A stretch of 64,000 nucleotides of DNA. Source: Paracoccaceae bacterium (GTDB taxonomy: Bacteria; Pseudomonadota; Alphaproteobacteria; Rhodobacterales; Rhodobacteraceae). The stretch lies in assembly GCA_020446815.1 (NCBI GenBank), contig JAGRDY010000026.1:62001-126000 (forward strand). The letters are read 5' to 3'. Below the pieces are notes generated by a model that saw only the letters and a list, made by a program, of their open reading frames with translations, had not been told where the DNA came from and made no database searches. The translations under genes and the position numbers were made by a program. Of the stretch, positions 15,262-25,256 are shown piece by piece. Within the stretch, counting starts at the first letter, position 1. Every line of letters begins with the position of its first letter.

Positions 15262-17496
15262 ATGAGTGCCGGCAGCACAGGGCGAGAGGCGATCTTTCAA
15301 CCGGGCGACCTGTTGAACAACACCTACCGGATCGAGGCGATCCTGGGGCGCGGCGGCACATCCGAAGTTTACCGGGCACGCAGTGAAATCTCGGGTCGTG
15401 TCGTGGCCCTCAAGGCGTTGCGTTCGGAGTTTTCGCGCAACGAGGACTATCTCGCGCTGATGACGCGCGAAGAGGATATCCGCGAAATTCGCCATGACGG
15501 CATCGTGCGGTATTACGACAACCAGCGCACGAAAGACGGCACCGTCTATCTGGTGATGGATTTTGTCGATGGGCCGGGGCTGGACCAGAAGCTCATGAAT
15601 GGCGGCATGAGCGCGCCGGATCTGATGATCGTCGCCCGCCGTGTGACCGAAGCGCTCGCTGCCGCCCACCACAAGAATATCGTTCATCGCGATCTGTCGC
15701 CCGACAATGTCATTTTGCGCAATGACGACCCGGCCGAAGCGGTGATAATCGACTTCGGGATCGCCAAGGACACCAACCCCGGCGCCGAAACCATCGTCGG
15801 CAACGAATTTGCGGGCAAATATGCCTATGCCGCGCCCGAACAGTTGAATGGTCAGGCCGATGCGCGCTCCGACATCTATTCGCTTGGCGCGTTGCTCTTG
15901 TCGACTTTCCGTGGCAAACCGCCCGATCCGGGCGACAATCCGATGGAAGTCATCAAGCGCAAGGCGCTTGCGCTCGATACCGAAGGCGTTCCGGAACCGC
16001 TGAAAACGCTGATAGACAGGATGACACATCCCGACCGCGACCTGCGGCTGCAAAGTGCGGATGCCGTCCTCGAGCTTATCCGCAACGGGTTCGAGATTTC
16101 CCAGCCCGATGGTCTGGATCGCACCATCGTGGTGCCCCGCCCGATGGCGAAATCCCACCCCGAGGGCAGGGCCGCAAGGGAACCCGCGGCAGGCGGCAGG
16201 CCGGAAATCGCGGATCAATCGCCCCGGACACCTGCCAAGACCCCAGCAAGCCCGCCAAAACCCCGGCCGGCCGAACCCCCGCAATCACGCGGACGCGGGG
16301 GGCTCTATGCGGTTCTGGTGGCGCTGGTCGTGGCGGCGATCGCCGGGGCGGGGTTCTGGATGGGCCTTGGCGACAGGAGCTTTCTGAGTCCCACCTACCC
16401 CAAGGCCGACCCCTATTCGCTTGTCGCTCAGCGTGAGGACAACGGGACGGTTCTGGCAATCGGCAATGTGCCGTCCGAAACCGTCCTGACCGAAATCACC
16501 GCGCTCATGTCCGCCCTGGGTGGAAGCGCTGAACTGACATTGGCAAGCGGCGACATCTCGGATCAGTGGGGGGCGGATATCGTCAAGCTGGTGAAGATCG
16601 TCAGTGAACTGCCCGAATGGCGGATCGTGGCCAATGGCAATCAGGTGCGCATCACCGGCCTTACCCTGGATGCCGCAGAACAGACGCGGTTGTCGCAACT
16701 TCTATCCCAGCCCGATGTCACCACAGGCCTTCAAAGCAGCGCGAAAATCGAGCTCGGACCGCGGTTCTTGACCGCGGCAATGATCCGGCCGACGCTTCGG
16801 GCAAATGCCGATTGCGGAGAGCTGGATCTGGTCAACGCGCCGGCCACCGGTTTTGCCAATGGCGCGACCATTCTTGTATCGGGCCGTGTCGCCTCGACCG
16901 CCACACAGGTTGCCTTGACCGACGCACTCAACAAGATCAAGGGCGCCCGCAGCCTGCGCCTGGAAATCGAGGTGCTGAACCCGACCCTGTGCAGTATTGA
17001 TGCCGCCTTGCCCAAAGCGCCACAAGGCGGGTTCGATGTCATTTTCGGATTTGGCGACAAGCCCGGCGCGAACCCGACAGGCCGCTATTTCGTCGGGGAA
17101 AACCCCACTATCGACGTCCAGATACCGGCCAGCGTGACCAGCGGCTATCTCTATGTCTCGGCGCTCGACGTTTCTGGCAACGTGTTTCATTTGCTGCCCA
17201 ACCTGAAGCGCGAGGACAACAGCATCGCCGCTTTGCGCCAGGGCCGGTCGGGCGTGGTGACGGTGCGGATGGCTTATGGCCTGCACGAAGCCCAGGGCAC
17301 CGGCAAGATCGCCTTTGTGGTGGACAGCTCTGCGCTGGGGAAAACCAAGATCCTGGTCATCTACGCACAAGAACAGATATTCGGCGTCTTGCGGCCCACG
17401 ACGGAATCGGCGGCAAGCTATGCCGGAGCCCTGCGCAACCTGACCAAACCCGTCGCCTCACTCGACAGCCGCATTCTGACGACGGCGCTTAAGTGA
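15262..17496 (+). CDS. ppkA: T6SS-associated Ser/Thr protein kinase (PpkA-like) with periplasmic DUF4384 region
   Basis: A 744-residue membrane kinase. The cytoplasmic kinase domain (about 20-280) has a GRGGTSEVY glycine loop, K51, catalytic D144 in HRDLSPDN and D164-F-G. A proline-rich linker leads to one membrane span (about 347-369). The periplasmic part has a BON-like segment bounded by C518 and C577, then a DUF4384 domain (about 590-705). In T6SS loci such kinases phosphorylate the FHA protein to switch on assembly, and PppA reverses this. The FHA and phosphatase partners are both present here. The gene converges on pppA with an 8-bp overlap of the 3' ends. The periplasmic module recurs in the TonB-like protein at 42629. 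Confidence 0.88.
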   Translation: MSAGSTGREAIFQPGDLLNNTYRIEAILGRGGTSEVYRARSEISGRVVALKALRSEFSRNEDYLALMTREEDIREIRHDGIVRYYDNQRTKDGTVYLVMDFVDGPGLDQKLMNGGMSAPDLMIVARRVTEALAAAHHKNIVHRDLSPDNVILRNDDPAEAVIIDFGIAKDTNPGAETIVGNEFAGKYAYAAPEQLNGQADARSDIYSLGALLLSTFRGKPPDPGDNPMEVIKRKALALDTEGVPEPLKTLIDRMTHPDRDLRLQSADAVLELIRNGFEISQPDGLDRTIVVPRPMAKSHPEGRAAREPAAGGRPEIADQSPRTPAKTPASPPKPRPAEPPQSRGRGGLYAVLVALVVAAIAGAGFWMGLGDRSFLSPTYPKADPYSLVAQREDNGTVLAIGNVPSETVLTEITALMSALGGSAELTLASGDISDQWGADIVKLVKIVSELPEWRIVANGNQVRITGLTLDAAEQTRLSQLLSQPDVTTGLQSSAKIELGPRFLTAAMIRPTLRANADCGELDLVNAPATGFANGATILVSGRVASTATQVALTDALNKIKGARSLRLEIEVLNPTLCSIDAALPKAPQGGFDVIFGFGDKPGANPTGRYFVGENPTIDVQIPASVTSGYLYVSALDVSGNVFHLLPNLKREDNSIAALRQGRSGVVTVRMAYGLHEAQGTGKIAFVVDSSALGKTKILVIYAQEQIFGVLRPTTESAASYAGALRNLTKPVASLDSRILTTALK

Positions 17497-18202
17497 CATC
17501 CACGACAATGATCGAAATATTGTCCGCACCCCCTCCGTCCAGCGCCACCTGCAACAGCTTGTCACAAACGGTTTCGATCGGCTCACCCGTCATCGTATGG
17601 CGCAAGATGTCAAAGCTCGCATATTTGGTCAGACCGTCGGAGCACAGAAGAAACCGGTCGCCGGGTTGCGTTTCGCCCCGGACCTTGTCCAGTTCCAGCA
17701 CCTTACCGACACCAACGGCACGGGTAATCGCGTTTGACTGAGGGTGATGTTCGGCTTCGTCCCAATCCATCACCCCCGCCGAGACCAGATCGGCGACCAT
17801 CGAATGATCATGGGTCAACATGCTGATCGCCCCGCCGCGCAACCGGTAAAGACGGCTGTCGCCCGCCCAGAACGCCACGAAATGCTCATTGGCCAGTATC
17901 AGCGCCACCACAGTGGCCCCGACGACCCGCGCGCTGCGGCGCACGGTTTCGGCACGGATCGTCTCATGAGCCTCGAGCACCGCCGCGCGCAACCCCCGCA
18001 TCATGTCGCCGGGCGATCGACCGGCATTCAGGCCGGCGACCGCTTCGATCACCGTCTGACTGGCAAAATCGCCCCCCTCGTGCCCGCCCATGCCATCCGA
18101 AACCACCCATATTTTCTGATCGGGCAAGGCCAGAATACTGTCTTCATTGATCTTGCGGACCTTTCCAACATGGGTCACCGCGCTATGCCGGGTGGTGCTC
18201 AT
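17489..18202 (-). CDS. pppA: PP2C-type protein phosphatase of the T6SS (PppA)
   Basis: A 237-residue PP2C-family Ser/Thr phosphatase. Metal-binding motifs are visible: RKINEDS near the N-terminus, VVSDGMGGH, LCSDGLTKY and GGADNISIIVVD at the C-terminus. In T6SS loci it removes the phosphate that the kinase puts on the FHA protein and so turns the machine off. ATG 18202 overlaps the tagF stop (ATGA) and has AAGGAG upstream, so the frame extension to 18235 is rejected. It is the last gene of the long minus-strand T6SS run and converges with its partner kinase. Confidence 0.92.
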   Translation of the reverse strand: MSTTRHSAVTHVGKVRKINEDSILALPDQKIWVVSDGMGGHEGGDFASQTVIEAVAGLNAGRSPGDMMRGLRAAVLEAHETIRAETVRRSARVVGATVVALILANEHFVAFWAGDSRLYRLRGGAISMLTHDHSMVADLVSAGVMDWDEAEHHPQSNAITRAVGVGKVLELDKVRGETQPGDRFLLCSDGLTKYASFDILRHTMTGEPIETVCDKLLQVALDGGGADNISIIVVDVT

Positions 18203-18906
18203 GTCCGGGCTCCTTCCTGCGCGTCCGCCCGCCATTGCGGTGCATCGAGATCAAAAAGAGCCGCCATCTGCCCTGCACGCGGCAATCCATCCGTGATCAG
18301 CAACCGCGTTTCGCCGGCCAGAATGGCGCTCCAGACACAGGCCCGCTCCAGACCATCCTGGGTCAGTTCACCGATCATATCCATCACACTGGCCGGCGCA
18401 TCGGAGGATGCAAATGTTGCGGTCATGGCCACGCAACCATTTTTGCAAACAATGTCGAACCCGGCGCCACTGCCTACAACGACAGGCGGAACAGCCTGCA
18501 ACCGTTCGGCCAGGGCGTCGCGGTTCATCGCGTCGTCGAGTGTATCAAGGGCGATCTCTTCAAGCAGTTCGAATTGGGAAACGGCCTTCAGATGCACTCT
18601 CATGGCTGACGCGGTTTCGCTGATCGCCGCCATCAGCGTCAGCGGGAACTGCCTGCCCACCCGGTCCACCGAAGGCATCAGGACACCCACCGTCACAGCG
18701 GGCCCGGCAACCCCGGCGCCCAGTGAAAATCGCCACACAGGGGCGGTAAGATAGCTGGCCTGCCACCGATCGCCCATGATACTGCGCGATGCCACGATGC
18801 CATCCTGAAGCCAGGCATCCCAGGGTTTGACGAAACCGGGCGGGGCCCCGAGACGGAAGAAATCACCAAGGGCGGGCATCTTTCCAAAAGCACCAAACCC
18901 CGCCAT
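18199..18906 (-). CDS. tagF: TagF, T6SS-associated regulator
   Basis: A 235-residue protein of the TagF (BMA_A0400) family. The diagnostic N-terminus GFGAFGKMPALGDFFR is followed by WDAWLQDGI. TagF is known in other bacteria as a post-translational repressor of T6SS firing that acts with or beside the threonine-phosphorylation path. ATG 18906 lies one base after the tssM stop, so translation is coupled. The 63-codon upstream extension overlaps tssM and is rejected. It is located between tssM and pppA, as in several T6SS loci. Confidence 0.92.
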   Translation of the reverse strand: MAGFGAFGKMPALGDFFRLGAPPGFVKPWDAWLQDGIVASRSIMGDRWQASYLTAPVWRFSLGAGVAGPAVTVGVLMPSVDRVGRQFPLTLMAAISETASAMRVHLKAVSQFELLEEIALDTLDDAMNRDALAERLQAVPPVVVGSGAGFDIVCKNGCVAMTATFASSDAPASVMDMIGELTQDGLERACVWSAILAGETRLLITDGLPRAGQMAALFDLDAPQWRADAQEGART

Positions 18907-18907
18907 G

Positions 18908-21900
18908 TCAGAATGATTTCGGGCAGCTGAACTTTGCCAGCGCCGTAAGGGCAAAGGGATTGAGCACCGAACTCGACTGCATTTCGAATATGGCAACGCG
19001 CCCGCCGACGTTGAAATACATCTTGCTGCGGTCCGACACATTGGTCTTGCGGATTTCAGCGGCATCGAGCAGGCGATACCAGGCCCAGGGGCCATCCCTG
19101 CTTAGCGTGTTTTCCGAACCGGATTTCGCCGGTTCAAAGCTGACCCGCGCCAGACCGACGCCGCCGGGCCAGGTGATTGCCACCGGCCGCGGCAAGCCGT
19201 CCTGGTGCCTGAATGCAACCTGCTGTCCGTCAATTTCCAGAACGATCCCCTTGGCCTTCGGATCGAGCGCCTCCGGCGTGATCTGGAAATGAACCGCCGG
19301 AGATGGGCCGCCGGCAAAGAACGCGTCACGGATTTCGCTGGCGTATTGCATTTGCTGCAAAGCCGCCGGCGACAGGCCCAAATCCGTGTCATTGACTTTT
19401 TTCGAGCTCCACGGCCGGGTGCGCTGATCAACGAAATCGACGAGGTTTTCCTTGAAAAACGTGTCGATCAGGCCTTCGGGGGCGAATAATGTCGCGAAAT
19501 CCTGCATGCCGATATCTGCGCGGGCATGGCGATCGAAGGGGTAGGCATTGCCCGTCGCCTTTTCGCAAAAAGGCAAGACCGTCGACTGCCACCGCGCGTT
19601 TATCCCCGCGCGGGTGCCGTCCGAGGTGATACCGGATGACCCGGCGGCTATCTGGGCCGCCCAACGCTGGATCGGGCCGGGGAAATTCTGCGCCGCTGTC
19701 ACCAACCGCTCGATCGCGCTGCGGTCCCCCGATACGCTGCCGACACCGCCGGCGAAATTGAGCTTGCTCAGTTCCTGATTGACCTCGAGCAATATGTCGA
19801 GAAACTGGTCCAGTTGCGACGGCTGACCATCTGCCTTGGCAACCAGTTGCTGCAATGACGCGAAACGATCCTCGACAAACGCGCCCAGCGGCCTCGGCCT
19901 GCCGCCATTCGCCGCCGCATCCGTGAGCGCGTCAAGTATCCGCAGGCTTTGCGACCCCAGCCGCAGCCCGATCCCACTGCCGCCCACCTTGGAAATATCA
20001 GTGACCGCATCCAGCGCGCCATTGCCATCGGATGCCAGGGGTTCGCTCAGCCGGGTCTGATCGGCGATCGCCGTCAGGATATTGCGGATCGGCGATACCG
20101 GTCCGGCCAGAACATTGGTCACGTCGACGGCATGGGCCAGCGACTCCATCGGGATGATGTCGATATCGCCGAGCATCTGATCGTAACGCGAAACATAATC
20201 GCTGAAATAAAGCGACATGACATCACGGCTGAGCGCCACGAGCGACGCGTCGCTTTGTTCTATCTCCCCGGCCGGGCCCAGAACAAAACTGTCACGCTGG
20301 ATCTGGGTGCTGACCTTCAATGCCTCTTCAAGGAAAAAATCATGAAACCCCGCATTGGTGAAAACACCCTCGATACCGTCGTTCAGCGCCTTTCCGGAAG
20401 AACGGACAATCGCCCGCGAAATGGCCGGACCGCCAATATCGGTAAGACGCCATTGCGGCAGGGCCTGCGCTGCGGCGGAATTGATGATGCCGTTATACAC
20501 CCTTTGCGCCTGCGGCATTTGTGTAAGGATGCCCTGTACCTGTTGCACCAGGTCGCTATTGAGCGCGATTTTCTGCATTGGCGCGGCCAGCAGCACCTGC
20601 AAATGTGCCACCAACGCGGCACGCAAATCTTCGCGCGACAAACCGGGATAGATACGTTCCCAATCGGCACGCATGAAATCGGTCACCAGCTCGGCGTTCA
20701 TCGGACCGGCCTGGCCAAGTATCAGATATATCTTGAGGGTTTCGTATAGCTGGTCAGGATTGTTGATATTGTTTTGCAGCTGTTCTTCCAGGCGCAACAG
20801 CAAGCGCGGCAGGAAGTGCTGGTTCAACGCCGCGCGGTAGGCCAGACGGGCGTCATTGCCGATGATGTCGCCCTGATAAAGCCCCCAGCCCAGACCGGCA
20901 CGTTCGCTTTGCGGATCATTGCCCGCAACCCCCGGCAGATCGCGCATGATCTCCAATGCCGGAAGCACCAGCAGAAAGTCGCTGTCGCCGACAGGGTTGC
21001 CGGGGATCTGGGCAGCGGCGGTGCGATAGGCGTCGACCGTTTCGGCGGTATCGGCCAGCAAGCGGGAGTTGCCCAGATAACTGCGCGCCCACAAGGAACC
21101 CATGCCAAGGGCCAGACAGGCAGTTGCCACGACCGCGATACGCTGGGTCCAGCGATAGCGGCGCTCAACCCTGTCATCTGCCGAAACCAGCCCGGCTTCG
21201 CGAAAAATCACCTGATTGAAAAGCTGCGTCAGAAAATACGACCGGCCCGTGCCATGCCCGGACCCTATGGCCTGGCGGCCAATGCCAAAGGTACGCGCCA
21301 TGCTCATCATCAACCGGTCGATCGGAGTGCCTTCCTGGGTTCCCGATGCGAAATAGACACCGCGCAGCATCTGGCGATGTTCGTATCGGTTTTCCTGGAA
21401 TACCTCGCCCAGAAAATCCGCCGCGACGCGCCGGACCGACGCCACCTGAGAAGGAAAGCCGGCGATGAGACTGCGCCGCTGCGCGTCGGTTTCACCTTGT
21501 ATGCGTTCCAGTGACTGCGCGTTCAACCGCGCCAGAAGCTGCGCGAATTCCTCGTCAAAGCGGGCCATGGGCGATGCTTCGCCGCGCCCTTTGGGCAGGG
21601 GCAGCGTCATGCCCCAGACCTGTTCGCGCTCTTCCTTGCCGAGCGTCTGGAAAAACTCGCTGAACCCGGCGATCAGGTCGGCCTTGGTGAACATCACATA
21701 GACAGGAAACCGCACGCCCAGTTTTTCGCGCAATTCATGCAGGCGGCGGCGCACCGCGGCGGCGTGGCTTTTCTGGGTGATTTCGTCCTGCATCGACAGA
21801 TCGGACAGGCTGATGGCCACGACCGCACCGTTGATCGGCTGGCGTTTGCGGTATTTTTTAAGCAGATTCAGGAAACCGACCCAGGCTGCGTTATCGGCGT

Positions 21901-22483
21901 CGGCATCGCTTTCCTGGGTCGTGTACCGCCCGGCCGTATCGACCAGAACCGCACCATCGGTAAACCACCAGTCGCAATTTCGCGTGCCGCCCACGCCGCC
22001 GATCGCGTTTTTTCCGAATTCGTCCGCCAGCGGAAACTGCAAGCCCGAATTGACGATGGCTGTCGTCTTGCCCGCCCCCGGCGGGCCGATGATCACATAC
22101 CACGGCAGTTCGTAAAGATGCCGTCGCCCCAATCTTGATTTGCGCAGACGGCTCAGCGCATCGCGCAGTTTCGTGCGCATTTCGCCCAGTTCGGCGCTGA
22201 CGGCATCATCCGCATAACTGTCGGTATCGGCGGCGGTGACAATTTCATCGGCGAGCTTTTCATCGCGTTTCCTGCCGGTCAGCAGGATCACCAGGACCGT
22301 GACCAGCGCAATGATCCACAAGACCGCCAGCCCGGCCAGGCGCCCGGTGACGCCATCGAACGGATGCGCCTGGCCAAACCCCAGATAGCCGCCCAGAAAC
22401 CACAGGCAGAACGACAAGACGATCGCCACTATCATGACGATGCCGATGGCCGACCCGAGGGCGTGCAGAAACTTGCCCATCAT
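18908..22483 (-). CDS. tssM: TssM, T6SS inner-membrane core protein (IcmF family)
   Basis: A 1191-residue IcmF/TssM protein. Two N-terminal membrane spans (about 13-35 and 48-68) flank a short periplasmic loop. A cytoplasmic domain carries an intact Walker A motif GPPGAGKTT (133-141). A third span lies near 447-467, and the large periplasmic C-terminal domain follows. It forms the T6SS membrane complex with TssL. Its start overlaps the tssL stop (ATGA). Length is typical. No TssJ partner gene is seen in the window. Confidence 0.95.
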   Translation of the reverse strand: MMGKFLHALGSAIGIVMIVAIVLSFCLWFLGGYLGFGQAHPFDGVTGRLAGLAVLWIIALVTVLVILLTGRKRDEKLADEIVTAADTDSYADDAVSAELGEMRTKLRDALSRLRKSRLGRRHLYELPWYVIIGPPGAGKTTAIVNSGLQFPLADEFGKNAIGGVGGTRNCDWWFTDGAVLVDTAGRYTTQESDADADNAAWVGFLNLLKKYRKRQPINGAVVAISLSDLSMQDEITQKSHAAAVRRRLHELREKLGVRFPVYVMFTKADLIAGFSEFFQTLGKEEREQVWGMTLPLPKGRGEASPMARFDEEFAQLLARLNAQSLERIQGETDAQRRSLIAGFPSQVASVRRVAADFLGEVFQENRYEHRQMLRGVYFASGTQEGTPIDRLMMSMARTFGIGRQAIGSGHGTGRSYFLTQLFNQVIFREAGLVSADDRVERRYRWTQRIAVVATACLALGMGSLWARSYLGNSRLLADTAETVDAYRTAAAQIPGNPVGDSDFLLVLPALEIMRDLPGVAGNDPQSERAGLGWGLYQGDIIGNDARLAYRAALNQHFLPRLLLRLEEQLQNNINNPDQLYETLKIYLILGQAGPMNAELVTDFMRADWERIYPGLSREDLRAALVAHLQVLLAAPMQKIALNSDLVQQVQGILTQMPQAQRVYNGIINSAAAQALPQWRLTDIGGPAISRAIVRSSGKALNDGIEGVFTNAGFHDFFLEEALKVSTQIQRDSFVLGPAGEIEQSDASLVALSRDVMSLYFSDYVSRYDQMLGDIDIIPMESLAHAVDVTNVLAGPVSPIRNILTAIADQTRLSEPLASDGNGALDAVTDISKVGGSGIGLRLGSQSLRILDALTDAAANGGRPRPLGAFVEDRFASLQQLVAKADGQPSQLDQFLDILLEVNQELSKLNFAGGVGSVSGDRSAIERLVTAAQNFPGPIQRWAAQIAAGSSGITSDGTRAGINARWQSTVLPFCEKATGNAYPFDRHARADIGMQDFATLFAPEGLIDTFFKENLVDFVDQRTRPWSSKKVNDTDLGLSPAALQQMQYASEIRDAFFAGGPSPAVHFQITPEALDPKAKGIVLEIDGQQVAFRHQDGLPRPVAITWPGGVGLARVSFEPAKSGSENTLSRDGPWAWYRLLDAAEIRKTNVSDRSKMYFNVGGRVAIFEMQSSSVLNPFALTALAKFSCPKSF

Positions 22484-23868
22484 TGTGCCTGCTCCCGGAT
22501 CAGCACGATTTCGATACGCCGGTTGGCGGCACGGCCTTCGCTGGTGTCGTTCGACGCAATCGGCTCCCGGTCGGCATGGCCTTCGGCGCTCAGCCGGGAT
22601 ACGTCATCGATCAGCGGCAAAAGCGTTTTTCGAACTGTTTCGGCACGCGCCAGCGACAGATGCATGTTGGATGGAAAGCGCGCCGAACGGATCGGTTGAT
22701 TGTCGGAATGACCGACAATGATCACCGGACCCCTGGTATCGTTCAAAGCCTTTGCCACCCGGCTCAGCGGCAATTCGAATTCCGGTTTCAGAACATCGGA
22801 ACCGGAACCGAACATGCCCGACCCGTTGATCCGCACGGTAATCGTATTTGCGTCCTGGAACACATTCACCAGACCTTCGGCGATTTCCGCCTCCAGAAAC
22901 TTGCTTACCCGCTTGATTTGCCGATCCGTATCGGGTGGCGGCACGATAACCACGGGCGGCGCGCGCCTTTCCAGTTTCGCCGGTGTCCCGGGGTCGAGGG
23001 TCGAGATCTGGCCCAGCAACCGCTCGCTATTGGCCGACAGCGCCCAGCTCAGCCCCATGAATCCGGTGGCGAGCATCGCTGCCGCCGCCGCGACCGCCAC
23101 CCAGAACGGCTTCCAGGCCGACAAGGCCCGGTGCGGCTTGTCGAGCCCTTCCCAGTGCGGTGACAAGTCGCGCTCGACATCGCCGCGCTGCACACGAATG
23201 ATCCGCGCCAGCCCGGCACGGATGTTCATGTGCTTGTCCGCCCCGCCGGTTTCGACGCGCAACCGGCCCTCGAAGCCCAGCGAAAGACACATATACAGGA
23301 ATTCCAGCAGCTCGATGTTGCGAGACGGATCCTGTTCGAGCCGCGCCAGAAGATCGTAAAAGCGGTCCCCGCCGACGGTTTCGCGGTGGAATGTTCCCAC
23401 CATCGACTGCTGCGCCCAGATCGAGCTGCCTCCCCAGGGGGTATTGAGGACCACATCGTCAAGCGTCGCACAGATGGCATAGCGCGCGACCTTCACGTCC
23501 TGCGCATCGACACCGGCCTGCAAGGCGCGGTTTTCAAATCCGCGCACCTCGGCCACAACCGACCGGCGCAGCGCCTCGGGGTCAAGATGCTGGGCGCGGT
23601 TGCGGATGCGGCTGACGAGCGAAAACAATGTCGATGCGCTGGCATTGAGCTTGTTCATGCCGGTCATGCCCAGCTCGGGGCTGGCGGGGGCGTCACGCCG
23701 CGCAGGCGCATCTTCACGCGGCGCGGGACGCGGACCGGATGCCGCGGAATCCGTTGTGGCATCGTCCTTCCCGGGCGCCGCCACGCCCGGACGGCGACCT
23801 CCGGGGTTGGGCCGGATCACCGTTCTTTCCGTGTCATTCGGCTCGGCGAATGGATCGTCATCTGACAT
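22480..23868 (-). CDS. tssL: TssL with C-terminal OmpA domain (DotU family)
   Basis: A 462-residue extended TssL. A variable N-terminus (to about 60) precedes the cytoplasmic DotU domain (about 70-245), which has ALQAGVDAQDVKVARYAICATLDD and an FLYMCLSLGFEGR motif. One membrane span follows (about 255-275). The periplasmic C-terminus (about 330-462) is an OmpA-like peptidoglycan-binding domain with IIVGHSDNQPIRS and NRRIEIVLI. The fused domain anchors the secretion complex to the wall without a separate TagL. It lies between tssK and tssM, the usual order. Confidence 0.95.
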   Translation of the reverse strand: MSDDDPFAEPNDTERTVIRPNPGGRRPGVAAPGKDDATTDSAASGPRPAPREDAPARRDAPASPELGMTGMNKLNASASTLFSLVSRIRNRAQHLDPEALRRSVVAEVRGFENRALQAGVDAQDVKVARYAICATLDDVVLNTPWGGSSIWAQQSMVGTFHRETVGGDRFYDLLARLEQDPSRNIELLEFLYMCLSLGFEGRLRVETGGADKHMNIRAGLARIIRVQRGDVERDLSPHWEGLDKPHRALSAWKPFWVAVAAAAAMLATGFMGLSWALSANSERLLGQISTLDPGTPAKLERRAPPVVIVPPPDTDRQIKRVSKFLEAEIAEGLVNVFQDANTITVRINGSGMFGSGSDVLKPEFELPLSRVAKALNDTRGPVIIVGHSDNQPIRSARFPSNMHLSLARAETVRKTLLPLIDDVSRLSAEGHADREPIASNDTSEGRAANRRIEIVLIREQAQ

Positions 23869-23887
23869 GGCTCGCCTCCCCTCTCCG

Positions 23888-25228
23888 TCAGCCCTGGCGA
23901 ATGGCCCAAAGCTCCATCTTCAAGCCGGGATAATCGCCCGAAACATGCACCGCGATGCCGCCGGATGTCGTCATCTTGCCCCAATAGGGGCTGTCGGCGG
24001 CCAGTTCGAAATAGACCACATTGGCAAGATAGGGTATTTGCCGCGGCGCTACGGGCAACGGGCGCAGGGCAATTCCCGGCAAGGCCGAATTGACGAGTTG
24101 GCGGATTTCCTCGACCGGCCCGATCTTGGCCTGCCCGGCAAAGTGGCGGCGCAGGTTGTCTGCCGGTATGTCGGCGCTGACCGCCAGAACGAAACCGGAT
24201 GTGCCGATCAGCTTGCGGTCGGCAATCACCCCGACCGAAATACCGTATTTGCGCGGATCGAGCGGGATCGAAACCGCGGTCTGTTCAAGAACCGCCGACA
24301 GGTATTTGCGCAAGACACGGATCACCGGAACGAATGTCCCGGTCAGATCCTGGTGTTGATAGGGCGGAAATTCCGGCGGGTGCTTTTCGGGCGCCATGAA
24401 AGTGGCCAGTTCGCCCGCCATCGCGACGCATTCACGGTAAAATGCCGCCGGGTGGAGATTCTCGATACCGGCCATGTGCCGCACCACCGGCACCATGCGG
24501 TTGATCGCCATCAGGAGCAGGAAATCCTGTATCTCGGCCGTGCCCTTGGCCGAGGCACCTTGCGTCAGCCGCCCGGCCAGCGCGGCCATCCTGTGTGCCA
24601 GCAGCCCGTCAAGTTCGCGCAGGAATCCGCCAAGCGGGGCGGCCGCGCGCAGATCGAGACAGGACGGGACGAACGCCTTGTCAAGGATCACTTCCTGATC
24701 GGGGCGCATTTCGACGATACGGGCGATGGGGATCACCAGCCGGTCGGCAAGGTCGTCCATCGCCAGGGCAAATTGCAGGCGCAGCTTGCCCACCGCCAGC
24801 GTGACCGGCTTGCGCCCCGTTCCCATCGTGTCGGTCACCTCGACCTCTGATGCGCGCAGCCGCGCGGCAGAAAGCTCCACCCCCGAGGCGTCGATCTCAA
24901 GCGCACCCTGGCGGCGTTGCGGGATACTCAGATACACCACACAATCCTTGGTATTTGCCGGCACATCGAGGGCGGGCGGATGATCTTCGCCGCCGGGCAC
25001 CCGAAAGACCGTACCGTCCGGCATCAGGCCCGAACAGGATTTCACCGCAAACTGCCCTACTTTCAGTATCTCCTCATCTATCTCGAGATCGGAGACCCCC
25101 CAGGCATAAGGCACCAGTCGCCTGGCAAGCCCGGCGCGCATCGATTCGGCGTGACGATCCGCCTGCTGAAAGTGATGCGGCTGCAAGAACAGCCCCTCGG
25201 TCCACAGAACCTTGCTATCCCAAGACAT
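23888..25228 (-). CDS. tssK: TssK, T6SS baseplate adaptor
   Basis: A 446-residue TssK (VasE/ImpJ) protein, recognised from its start, SKVLWTEGLFLQPHHFQQ, and normal length. TssK trimers join the baseplate (TssEFG-VgrG) to the membrane complex (TssLM) in the cytoplasm. It is 19 bp upstream of tssL in the same run. Nothing unusual is seen. Confidence 0.95.
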   Translation of the reverse strand: MSWDSKVLWTEGLFLQPHHFQQADRHAESMRAGLARRLVPYAWGVSDLEIDEEILKVGQFAVKSCSGLMPDGTVFRVPGGEDHPPALDVPANTKDCVVYLSIPQRRQGALEIDASGVELSAARLRASEVEVTDTMGTGRKPVTLAVGKLRLQFALAMDDLADRLVIPIARIVEMRPDQEVILDKAFVPSCLDLRAAAPLGGFLRELDGLLAHRMAALAGRLTQGASAKGTAEIQDFLLLMAINRMVPVVRHMAGIENLHPAAFYRECVAMAGELATFMAPEKHPPEFPPYQHQDLTGTFVPVIRVLRKYLSAVLEQTAVSIPLDPRKYGISVGVIADRKLIGTSGFVLAVSADIPADNLRRHFAGQAKIGPVEEIRQLVNSALPGIALRPLPVAPRQIPYLANVVYFELAADSPYWGKMTTSGGIAVHVSGDYPGLKMELWAIRQG

Positions 25229-25256
25229 CAGCGCATCTCGCTTTTCGATCTGACGG

